A stretch of DNA of 64,000 nt from Imperialibacter sp963977595 (GTDB lineage: Bacteria; Bacteroidota; Bacteroidia; Cytophagales; Cyclobacteriaceae), in the NCBI RefSeq assembly GCF_048007035.1, contig NZ_CP180355.1, positions 5,270,001-5,334,000 on the forward strand, written 5' to 3'. A program made the position numbers and the translations under genes. Of the stretch, positions 35,118 to 42,379 are shown piece after piece. The notes under the pieces are model-generated. The model saw only the letters and a list, made by a program, of their open reading frames with translations. It was not told the origin of the DNA and searched no databases. Each line of letters begins with the position of its first letter. Position 1 is the stretch's first letter.

Positions 35118-35651
35118 TTAGCTTTCGATCCAGGCCACAATGCCCAAATGGTGGTGGTGGCTGACACTTGCTGGTGTGGTGGTACCATCGTGTTTTATCG
35201 TTGGCAAACCTGCCGCATCCGATAACACTTGATAACCTGGACCCATTTCTCTTTGAAAGCAATCACGAAGTTCCTGAGATTGATTTGACGTATTCAGCAT
35301 GAAGGTCTTCCATTTCACCGCTGCTATATTTGAGTTAGTTGCTACAGAAATGATATTGTCTTTTTTCAGGATAGAATAGCCGTTGATTTCATTCAGCCAT
35401 CTTCCACGGTAGCGCAGCCTGTCGCCAACCGTTTCGGAGTAAACTACTTCGATTTCGCTGGGCGAAAACGCCTGGTTTGATCTTTCTGCCTTAAATATTG
35501 CTTCTTTGGCAGCCCAGAGCAGCCAGTAGTGTGTTTGTTCGTCGGTGCCTTTGGGGCAATGGTCGTTGGGATGGGAAATAAACCTTATTTCTCTTCGGGA
35601 ACGGGGTTTGAGAAGTGGGTCGGTCAGGTCAACAATGTCAACTCCAATCAA
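35118..35651 (-). CDS. 4'-phosphopantetheinyl transferase superfamily protein
   Basis: 177 residues, ATG start. MIGVDIVDL carries the first Mg-binding Asp, and LLWAAKEAIFKAE the conserved W-x-x-KE-A-x-x-K motif. It transfers phosphopantetheine from CoA to the serine of a carrier protein. Its ATG overlaps the ACP stop by 4 bp, so the ACP upstream is the obvious client. Last gene of the eight-gene operon. The protein is longer than AcpS (about 120 residues) and shorter than Sfp types, with an extra C-terminal part ending in a His-rich SVSHHHHLGIVAW, where the SHHHH may serve like the SHS motif of PPTases. Confidence 0.9.
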   Translation of the reverse strand: MIGVDIVDLTDPLLKPRSRREIRFISHPNDHCPKGTDEQTHYWLLWAAKEAIFKAERSNQAFSPSEIEVVYSETVGDRLRYRGRWLNEINGYSILKKDNIISVATNSNIAAVKWKTFMLNTSNQSQELRDCFQREMGPGYQVLSDAAGLPTIKHDGTTTPASVSHHHHLGIVAWIES

Positions 35652-35902
35652 TCCTTTTTCATTTTTTCCAGGATCACTTCAATCGCTTCGCCAATCGTAT
35701 TCATCTTGTTGATAGACTCATCGTCGATAGTGATATCGTATTTTTCCTCAATATCGAGCACAATGTCCACCACGTGGGCAGAGTTAATTTTAAGATCACC
35801 AATGAGTTGTATTTCGTCGGAGAGGTTGTCCAGTAACTCTTTTTGCATCACGTAGGGTTCAATAACACCTTTGATTTCTGCTTTGATCTCATCTTTGGTC
35901 AT
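35648..35902 (-). CDS. Acyl carrier protein
   Basis: 84 residues from the ATG at 35902 (MTKDEIKAEIKGVIEP); the frame extends upstream but would overlap the ketosynthase. Four-helix ACP fold with the attachment site at Ser41 in GDLKINSAHVVDIVLDIEE, where the usual DSL is replaced by NSA, a specialised-ACP feature. It carries acyl chains for the KAS, dehydratase and reductase upstream and probably the acyl donor for the alpha-oxoamine synthase or the GNAT acyltransferase. It overlaps the PPTase by 4 bp and follows the KAS by 20 bp. Confidence 0.92.
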   Translation of the reverse strand: MTKDEIKAEIKGVIEPYVMQKELLDNLSDEIQLIGDLKINSAHVVDIVLDIEEKYDITIDDESINKMNTIGEAIEVILEKMKKD

Positions 35903-35922
35903 AGGGGCGGTTGGTAAGGTTT

Positions 35923-37203
35923 TTAGGCGGAAAACTTCCGCAAAATAATACAACTATTCACGTCCCCAAAGCCAAAGTTGGCTTTAGCCACAATGTTGAG
36001 GTTGGATTCCACAGTAAGGTTCGGGATTTTCTCGGCCGGAATGATCTTCAGAATCTCGGGGTGAAGCTCCTCAATATTGAGGTTGCCATGCACAAATTTG
36101 CCGTGCATTTGAAGGGCACATCCCACTAACTCGATTGCGCCTGCTCCGGCAATGCAGTGCCCAATCATTGATTTGGTGGCATTTATCAAAGGGAAATCAG
36201 CGACGGGAATATTGAGTGCTTCCACCCAGTTGTTGAGCTCAATAGGGTCGGCCATGGTGGAGGTGAGGTGACCAGAAATGAGGTCGATAGACTCAGGGGT
36301 GATTCCGGCTTCTTTGATGGCATTTTTGATGCAAGCCTGCACGGCGGCGGAGTTAGGGGCTGTCATGGATCCGCCCATTCTTTGCCCGCCTGAGTTGACG
36401 TCGCCTCCGAGAATCTCCGCATAAATTCGGGCGCCTCTGGCAAGGGCCGTGTCGAGCTCTTCAAGCACCAGCGCTCCACCTCCAGCGCCTGGCACAAACC
36501 CTGATGATGTGCTGCTCATCGGCCTTGAGCCAAATGTAGGGTTGTCGTTGGAGTCTCTGCAAAGCACACGCATGGAATCGAAGGCTCCCCATATATACTT
36601 GCCTTTGCCTTCGGAGCTACCGCACAGCATTCGCTTCGCTTTGCCACTTTTAATAAGCTCATAGCCTATGATGGCGGCTTCGGTGCCGGTGCTGCAGGCA
36701 GAAGAGTTGGACATGACCCGGTTGCCTGCTCCCAGCATGCCGTTGAGGTAGGCGCTCACGCCGCTGTTCATTGACTGAGTGATGGTTTTGGTGCCCAGCT
36801 TTCTCACTTGTCCGGCATTCACCAGGTCGAAGCGTGGGCCAATGCTTTCATCCATGCTTAGTGCACCACCTCCGAAGACGATGCCTAGTTCAGGATCAAA
36901 TTTTTCATAATCAATAGTAAGGCCCGCATCTTTCCAGGCTTCCAGGCCCGATAGGCAGCCATAGATCACGCCATGGTTGTCGAGCATTTTGTTGAGGAGC
37001 TGAGGGAGAAGACTCAGCTTGTACTCCTCTGACACTTCGGGTTCACCAGCGATTTGACAACCCAGGTTGTGCTCAGTCAAAACGGGTATTTTGGCAATGC
37101 CGGACTTCATATCTCGCAAGGCTTGCTCAAAAGCTTCTTTCCCTGTGGCATTCGGCGCCACAACGCCAAGTCCGGTGATGACTACTCTTCTATTTAAGCT
37201 CAT
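35923..37203 (-). CDS. Beta-ketoacyl-ACP synthase (FabF-type)
   Basis: 426 residues, ATG start. Thiolase fold with VVITGLGVVAPN at the start, the active-site cysteine at Cys170 in MSNSSACSTGTEAAI, and the two histidines in LISGHLTSTMAD and TKSMIGHCIAGAGAIEL. This Cys-His-His triad condenses acyl chains with malonyl-ACP. FTGSR-like phosphopantetheine-contact residues are not obvious, and the sequence differs from housekeeping FabF, which fits a dedicated secondary system. It overlaps the FabZ-like gene by 14 bp. Confidence 0.92.
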   Translation of the reverse strand: MSLNRRVVITGLGVVAPNATGKEAFEQALRDMKSGIAKIPVLTEHNLGCQIAGEPEVSEEYKLSLLPQLLNKMLDNHGVIYGCLSGLEAWKDAGLTIDYEKFDPELGIVFGGGALSMDESIGPRFDLVNAGQVRKLGTKTITQSMNSGVSAYLNGMLGAGNRVMSNSSACSTGTEAAIIGYELIKSGKAKRMLCGSSEGKGKYIWGAFDSMRVLCRDSNDNPTFGSRPMSSTSSGFVPGAGGGALVLEELDTALARGARIYAEILGGDVNSGGQRMGGSMTAPNSAAVQACIKNAIKEAGITPESIDLISGHLTSTMADPIELNNWVEALNIPVADFPLINATKSMIGHCIAGAGAIELVGCALQMHGKFVHGNLNIEELHPEILKIIPAEKIPNLTVESNLNIVAKANFGFGDVNSCIILRKFSA

Positions 37204-37654
37204 TTTTATTCACTAGTAAGCCAGAGAGATCGCCCTTGCAAACCAGCTGCTTAGTGTCTCTGTTGTGGCATTCGATTCGGCACTTCAACTTACCGAATCT
37301 ATAATAAATTTTGGAGGAAGTCACCTCAAGTGTTTGCTCAGGGTAGGCTGGCGAATAGAAATCAACGCAGGAGGAGGTGAAAACAGGCACCTTTCCATCC
37401 ATCCCATCAGGGCTGCTGGTGTGGTTTAAGTACATGCCAAAACAAACCAGGCCAATTTGTGCCATCACTTCGGTGATGATGACCCCAGGAGTGACAGGGT
37501 TGCCAGGAAAATGACCCTGGTAAAAAAACTCATCCTTTTTTAGCTTATAGGTTCCTTTAATGGAGTTTTCGTCGGCACTGAGTATTTCATCCACAAACAA
37601 AAAAGGTGGGCTGTAGGGTAGTTTTTGAATAATAGCTGCAAAGAGTTCGCTCAT
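37190..37654 (-). CDS. 3-hydroxyacyl-ACP dehydratase, FabZ-like
   Basis: 154 residues, ATG start. Hot-dog fold with the FabZ active-site stretch FYQGHFPGNPVTPGVIITEV (His48) and MAQIG. It dehydrates 3-hydroxyacyl-ACP to the trans-2-enoyl form, between the ketosynthase and the enoyl reductase of the same operon. PFLFVDEIL at the N-terminus is the usual start of the family. Length is normal. It overlaps the SDR by 4 bp (ATGA) and the KAS by 14 bp. Confidence 0.92.
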   Translation of the reverse strand: MSELFAAIIQKLPYSPPFLFVDEILSADENSIKGTYKLKKDEFFYQGHFPGNPVTPGVIITEVMAQIGLVCFGMYLNHTSSPDGMDGKVPVFTSSCVDFYSPAYPEQTLEVTSSKIYYRFGKLKCRIECHNRDTKQLVCKGDLSGLLVNKNELK

Positions 37655-38424
37655 AATAGGTGCTCGCCCCCATCCACATGAATGGTGCTTCCGTTGATCC
37701 AGTTGGCTTCATCCAAAGATAGGAGGTAAATGGCATTTGCCACGTCTTCAGGCGTCGTCATTCTGCCCATCGGGTTGTTTTTGGTGACCAACTCGATCAT
37801 CTTTTCGTAGGAGGGGATCATTTTCAAAGAGGGTGTGAGCGTCACTCCTGCCTGTATGGTATTTACCCTGATGTTGTGTGGGGCCAGTTCCACAGCCAGG
37901 TACCTGCTCAAAGTTTCGAGGGATGATTTTGCCAGCGCAATGGCACCGTAGCCTTCCCACACCCGGTCGTTCCCCATGGAAGTAAGTGTGATGATGCGGG
38001 CAGGTTTGGCAAAGAAGTTGTTTTTCAAAAGCGTGCGGGCCCAGGTAAACACATTGAGAGCCATGGCGTCAATCGTTAGCTGCAAGTCCTGGAGGTTAAG
38101 TTCCGGGCCGTCTTTTGAAACAAATGGCTTCAGGTTGCCGCGGGAAACCGAATGAAGCATCAGGTCGATATTGGCATCACCCAGGGCCTTCCTGAACTGT
38201 GGCAGGTGTTCGTCGATTTTCTCCTGGCTAGTGGCGTCGAAGTTGAAAGAGATTAGCTGGGCGCCTGATTCCCGGATTTCTTTAAATGCAGCTTCAATAT
38301 CGCCCAGCACTGAGCGGCGATCTCTGTGGACGACAAGCAGGTTCCATCCACTTTTTCCCAGCTTACGGGCAGTAGCCAGGCCTATCCCTGAGGAACCTCC
38401 TAAGATCAATGCCCATTTGCTCAT
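37651..38424 (-). CDS. SDR family enzyme, enoyl-ACP-reductase-like (FabI/FabL type)
   Basis: 257 residues, ATG start. Rossmann motif ILGGSSGIGLATARKLGKSG, and the active-site pair is Tyr-x6-Lys (YGAIALAKSSLE), the spacing of FabI/FabL enoyl reductases, not the Tyr-x3-Lys of FabG. DLMLHSVSRGNLKPF and the C-terminal NPMGRMTTPEDVANAIYLLS fit FabL. It would complete the elongation cycle with the KAS and dehydratase. A ketoreductase step is not encoded here and may use the housekeeping FabG, or this enzyme may have another SDR role. It overlaps its neighbours by 4 bp on both sides. Confidence 0.85.
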   Translation of the reverse strand: MSKWALILGGSSGIGLATARKLGKSGWNLLVVHRDRRSVLGDIEAAFKEIRESGAQLISFNFDATSQEKIDEHLPQFRKALGDANIDLMLHSVSRGNLKPFVSKDGPELNLQDLQLTIDAMALNVFTWARTLLKNNFFAKPARIITLTSMGNDRVWEGYGAIALAKSSLETLSRYLAVELAPHNIRVNTIQAGVTLTPSLKMIPSYEKMIELVTKNNPMGRMTTPEDVANAIYLLSLDEANWINGSTIHVDGGEHLL

Positions 38425-39551
38425 GCCTGTATCGGTTTAATGAAACACCTTCGGCGGATGGCAAGCCGGTTACCTTCTCCGGTGTAGTCGTTCCACAGAT
38501 TAAGCACATTGAAATTTTCTTCGAGCATTGGGCCCGTCATTACGTCGGTAGCTCCTGTTTTAATGAAATTATCTAACATGCTTCTAAAGATAAGAACATT
38601 TGCCCCAAGCTTTTGATATTCGGGCTTCACCCCAATGAGAAACATGTCGAGGGTTTTGTTAAAATAAAAATCTTTCAGCACGTAATAAAAGCCAAATGGA
38701 AAGAGTGAACCTTTTGCCTTTTGAAACGCCTTCGAGAAGGAAGGAAAGCAAATGGCAAAACCTATCGCCTCGTCTTTGTCATTCACAACCACGCTCACAT
38801 ACTCTTTTCTCACGAGGTCAAAATACTGCTTAACGTAGTAGTTGATCTGGTTTTGAGTCAGTGGGTAGTAGCCGTACAGGTTGGCATACGATTCATTCAA
38901 AATTTCAAAGATGCTATTGGCGTAAACCAACATTTCCTTATTTGTCTTGAACTCCTTTACCTTGAATTTGAAGCGGCCTTCAACAATTTCGGCAGTTCTT
39001 TTTAGTCTTCTTGGAACCTCACTGGGCACAGTACCCCTGGCTTCCACCCAGTCACAGGCCTTTTCAAACCCCAGGGCCTCAAAATGCTCTTTGTAATAAG
39101 GGTAATTATAGATGGTGGCCTGTGTGGCTATTTCTTCAAATCCGTCAATGAGGGTGCCTTCAAAATCAAGGTCGGTAAAGCCCATTGGTCCGTGAATAGC
39201 CTTCACATTTTTTGATTTGGCCCAATCCTCAACAGCTTGGATGAGCTTCTTTGATACTTCCCTGTCGTCAATAAAATCTACCCAGCCAAACCTTACCAGG
39301 GCCTTTTCCTCCAGCTCTGTGCCGTGGAGAATGCCTGCGATCCGTCCGACAATCTCGTCTCCTTTGTAAGCCAGAAAATAGGCAGCGGAGCAGTACTCAA
39401 ATGCGGGGTTTTTGTCTTTATTGAGTGTGCTTTCTTCGAACTGAACGAGCGGTGGTACCCAATAAGGATGGTTTTTATAAAGCCTGAAGGGGAACTTTAT
39501 GAACGCTTTTAAATCTTTGGAGGTTTTTACTTCCCTAATTTCAATCGACAT
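38421..39551 (-). CDS. GNAT-like acyltransferase, candidate bacterial ceramide synthase
   Basis: 376 residues, ATG start. The N-terminal part (IREVKTSKDLKAFIKFPF, HPYWVPPL) and the C-terminal MFLIGVKPEYQKLGANVLIF show the GNAT acetyl-CoA-binding pattern, doubled, in a family of about 370-residue proteins. In Caulobacter the N-acyltransferase bCerS, which acylates the sphingoid amine, is an enzyme of GNAT type acting with Spt and CerR. The position here, right behind SPT- and CerR-like genes, makes the same role likely. Direct identity with bCerS was not tested. It starts 3 bp after the CerR-like gene and overlaps the SDR by 4 bp. Confidence 0.75.
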   Translation of the reverse strand: MSIEIREVKTSKDLKAFIKFPFRLYKNHPYWVPPLVQFEESTLNKDKNPAFEYCSAAYFLAYKGDEIVGRIAGILHGTELEEKALVRFGWVDFIDDREVSKKLIQAVEDWAKSKNVKAIHGPMGFTDLDFEGTLIDGFEEIATQATIYNYPYYKEHFEALGFEKACDWVEARGTVPSEVPRRLKRTAEIVEGRFKFKVKEFKTNKEMLVYANSIFEILNESYANLYGYYPLTQNQINYYVKQYFDLVRKEYVSVVVNDKDEAIGFAICFPSFSKAFQKAKGSLFPFGFYYVLKDFYFNKTLDMFLIGVKPEYQKLGANVLIFRSMLDNFIKTGATDVMTGPMLEENFNVLNLWNDYTGEGNRLAIRRRCFIKPIQA

Positions 39552-39554
39552 AAT

Positions 39555-40517
39555 TTACAGAAGGCCGTTTTGTCTGTAATGCTCGGCAGATTCTTTCAAC
39601 GCATCACCCAAAGATGTGAAAATAAAATCTTTTGGCGTGACATCTTCTTCTGCAATTGCCCAGTCGGCTGTAAGCTCATTCATCTTTTCGGGCGTAAGTA
39701 CTGGCTGCCCCTTAAAAATCTTGGCAAAGAACTCATTGGCGTGGGCGTAAGGCATCATGATAAAAGAGGGAATGCGGATAGTAACCGGATTTTTCCCAAT
39801 GCTATTCCCAATGCTGCTATACAACTCGCCGGGAGCGTAGTTTTTCCCATCTGTAGCTGCAATAATGGTATTGTCCGGCTGGGCAGGGGCGTAGTCCACC
39901 AGCAGCCTCGCCAGGTCTCTGGCAAAAATGAACGTTAGCTGCTGTGTTGGCTTGGCAAGCAAAGGAGCAATATTCATTTTGATGGCCTTGAACAGCTTGA
40001 GAAAGGCAGCATCCCCAGGCCCGAATACGGCGGTGGGCCTTACAATGACTAACGGGAGCGACATTTTCAAAAGTTGTTCCTCAGCCAATAGTTTGCTTTT
40101 GCCATAATTGGTCACTGGCTTTAGCACGCCATAGGGGCCTCTGGCGGCCAGCGAGGAGACGTACACAAACTTACCGCTGCTGGATAGTAGCTGCACACTC
40201 TCCACCAAACCGGCCAGCCTCACGCTGAGCACCTGATTGGTCTCAAAAAGTTTAGCCGGATCAAATGCCTTGGTGAGCCCTGCGTTATGGATGATCAGGT
40301 CGAAAGTGCCATAGAGTTGTTTCAACTCCTCCATTTCTTTTTGCAGCAACTCTCCGGAGTGGTAGCTGAAAACAGTAGAAGGAACCTGCAGATTTTGCAG
40401 CTGGCTGGTGTCCGACGACTTTCGCACGCCAGCCACTACCTGATGCTTTTGACTAACAGCGTATCTTACGATATGGGTTCCGATGAAGCCACTGGCTCCT
40501 ATGACGAGGACTTTCAA
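39555..40517 (-). CDS. NAD-dependent epimerase/dehydratase family reductase, candidate CerR (ceramide reductase)
   Basis: 320 residues, with a TTG start that overlaps the stop of the oxoamine synthase gene (TTGA), so the two are translationally coupled. Extended SDR: Rossmann motif VIGASGFIGTHIVRY, catalytic Ser and Tyr-x3-Lys in VYVSSLAARG and TNYGKSKLLAEE, and substrate-specific C-terminal half (VIVRPTAVFGPGD). In Caulobacter the NAD-epimerase-like CerR reduces the 3-keto group of ceramide. Position next to SPT supports the same reaction here. No other 3-ketosphinganine reductase is visible nearby. Confidence 0.78.
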   Translation of the reverse strand: MKVLVIGASGFIGTHIVRYAVSQKHQVVAGVRKSSDTSQLQNLQVPSTVFSYHSGELLQKEMEELKQLYGTFDLIIHNAGLTKAFDPAKLFETNQVLSVRLAGLVESVQLLSSSGKFVYVSSLAARGPYGVLKPVTNYGKSKLLAEEQLLKMSLPLVIVRPTAVFGPGDAAFLKLFKAIKMNIAPLLAKPTQQLTFIFARDLARLLVDYAPAQPDNTIIAATDGKNYAPGELYSSIGNSIGKNPVTIRIPSFIMMPYAHANEFFAKIFKGQPVLTPEKMNELTADWAIAEEDVTPKDFIFTSLGDALKESAEHYRQNGLL

Positions 40518-41731
40518 TGGGCAGCCATGTTCTTGTCCTGCAACGTTTCGATGCCAAGCTTTTTCATGGTCTTGTAGATTTTTTCGACTGCAATATCAAT
40601 TTGTTCTTTGGAGTGAGACGCCATCAGGCTGAAGCGTATCATGGTGTCTTCGGGGCCTACAGCTGGTGGAATAACAGGATTGACGAAAAGCCCGGCTTTG
40701 AAGAGTTCGGTGGTGAGCTCAAACGTCTTCATAAAATTTCGGACGTAGATAGGTATGATGGGCGTTTCTGTCTTGCCAATATCGATACCGTAGTCTCTGA
40801 AAAGCCTATGGGCATGGTGGGTGTTTTCCCAAAGCTTTGCTATCAGGGAGTCGTCGCTTTCGAGCAAGTCCAGCACGGCAAGCACCGATGCCACTGTAGA
40901 AGCTGGCATGCTGGCACTGAAGATGAGGGCCCTGGAGTGGTGCTTCAGGTAGTTGATGGTGTCGGCGTCTGAGGCAACAAAACCGCCAATAGATGCCAGC
41001 GACTTACTGAAAGTACCGCCAATGAGATCGACTTCATTGTCGAGACCGAAATGGCTGGAGGTGCCGGCACCGTTTTTCCCAAGCACACCAATGGCGTGGG
41101 CACAATCGGTCATGATGGTGGCTCCGTATTTGTTGGCCAGCCGCACAATTTCAGGCAGGTTGGCAATGTCACCTTCCATGCTGAACACACCGTCGACAAC
41201 GATGAGTTTCAGTTGCGAATCATCGCACATCTGGAGTTTTTTCTCCAGTGCGTCCATGTCGTTGTGCCTGAATTTCAGTTTTCTGGCAAACGACAATCTG
41301 CTGCCCTCTATGATGGAGGCATGGTCAAACTCATCGAGAATGATGGTGTCTTCTTTGGTGGTGAGGCAGGGGATAACCCCCAGGTTTACCTGAAAGCCCG
41401 TGGTGTAAACCAATACCGCTTCTTTATTCAGGAACTTCGCCAGCCTGTTCTCAAGCTCCACATGGAGATCGAGTGTGCCGTTCAAAAACCTTGAACCGGC
41501 ACAGCCTGTACCGTATTTTTTTATGGCAGCCGCTGAGGCTTCCATGACTTTGGGGTGGTTGGTCAGGCCCAGGTAGCTGTTCGATCCGAACATAAGCACC
41601 TGATGACCGTCGATGGTTACTTCTGTGCCCTGCTCTGACTCAATAGGGCGGAAGAAAGGATACTGACCAAGTCTTTTTACCTTTTGAGGCTCCTGGTAAG
41701 TACTCGTACGTTTTCTCAATTTGTCATTCAT
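40514..41731 (-). CDS. spt: Alpha-oxoamine synthase, serine palmitoyltransferase type
   Basis: 405 residues, ATG start. PLP-dependent, with the cofactor lysine in IGGTFSKSLASIGGF, MFGSNSYLGLTNHPKV, DEFDHASIIEGSR and the aspartate in MTDCAHAIG. Closest in pattern to bacterial serine palmitoyltransferases and the related sulfonolipid (capnine-type) synthases, which condense an acyl thioester with serine or cysteate; sequence reading cannot decide between these. KbL and BioF are less likely given the neighbours. First gene of the operon, with a 160-bp leader that contains a TAnnTTTG element at 41868-41875. Confidence 0.85.
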   Translation of the reverse strand: MNDKLRKRTSTYQEPQKVKRLGQYPFFRPIESEQGTEVTIDGHQVLMFGSNSYLGLTNHPKVMEASAAAIKKYGTGCAGSRFLNGTLDLHVELENRLAKFLNKEAVLVYTTGFQVNLGVIPCLTTKEDTIILDEFDHASIIEGSRLSFARKLKFRHNDMDALEKKLQMCDDSQLKLIVVDGVFSMEGDIANLPEIVRLANKYGATIMTDCAHAIGVLGKNGAGTSSHFGLDNEVDLIGGTFSKSLASIGGFVASDADTINYLKHHSRALIFSASMPASTVASVLAVLDLLESDDSLIAKLWENTHHAHRLFRDYGIDIGKTETPIIPIYVRNFMKTFELTTELFKAGLFVNPVIPPAVGPEDTMIRFSLMASHSKEQIDIAVEKIYKTMKKLGIETLQDKNMAAH

Positions 41732-41867
41732 AGTCTACAACAAACATTGTCACGGCTGGGCCTGTGAAGTAACACAATTAACCTACATCTTCCAATCAAA
41801 GGGTGTTGGGAGAACGAGAATAAACTGCATTTAGAATCAGAAGAATGTTCATTTAAGGGTGCAGGCT

Positions 41868-41875
41868 CAAAGTTA
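41868..41875 (-). promoter_or_regulatory. Candidate -7 promoter element of the lipid operon
   Basis: On the minus strand this reads taactttg, an exact match to TAnnTTTG of Bacteroidota housekeeping promoters, 137 bp in front of the oxoamine synthase ATG. No clear -33 TTTG was found at the usual distance. Confidence 0.3.
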
Positions 41876-41892
41876 GCAAAAAGTATTTACTC

Positions 41893-42294
41893 TTACTTTT
41901 TATAAATTTCATGTTTGTATTCGAAGGCAAGGCCCGCCGCCCCATTGCTCGAAAACTGGTGCATGTAGTCGATGCTTTCATTGTTATTAAACATCTCGTA
42001 CCGAACCTCCCAGAACCTGTCTTCTTTGTAATCATTGTTTTCGTACCCATTATAAAGCTCAACTTTTATGGTGTTCCTGCCTTTGGCCAGGTGCTGTGCC
42101 AAATCCACGTCAAGGTTAAGGTCTGGGTTGCCGTCAAACACTTTGCTGGTGAACAGCAGGGAGTCATTTAAGTATACCTTCACCTGATTGTCTGCCTTAT
42201 AAAACCGTATAAAATGACCCTTTGCCGCCTGCGGTGGTTGTGAGAAAACGAGCTGAGAGATCAGGCAGAAAAAGACAAAAGAAAATATTTTCAT
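41893..42294 (-). CDS. Hypothetical secreted protein
   Basis: 133 residues, ATG start, signal peptide 1-18 (FFCLISQLVFSQ). The mature domain is a beta sandwich (HFIRFYKADNQVKVYLNDSL, GRNTIKVELYNGYENND) resembling carbohydrate-binding folds; no family assigned. It ends 160 bp before the lipid operon on the same strand. Confidence 0.6.
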   Translation of the reverse strand: MKIFSFVFFCLISQLVFSQPPQAAKGHFIRFYKADNQVKVYLNDSLLFTSKVFDGNPDLNLDVDLAQHLAKGRNTIKVELYNGYENNDYKEDRFWEVRYEMFNNNESIDYMHQFSSNGAAGLAFEYKHEIYKK

Positions 42295-42379
42295 AATTCA
42301 AATTTATGAAAACATACAAGCATACGAAGTGCCAAACTATTTTGGAGCTGGCAAAAAAGGAGTTGGTTGCGCTATCTTA

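Noticed and set aside
37651..38424. FabG-type ketoreductase
   Set aside because: The active-site Tyr and Lys are separated by six residues, the enoyl-reductase spacing, not by three.
40514..41731. BioF or 2-amino-3-ketobutyrate CoA ligase
   Set aside because: The same fold, but the operon lacks biotin or threonine genes and instead carries CerR-, GNAT-, ACP- and fatty-acyl genes.
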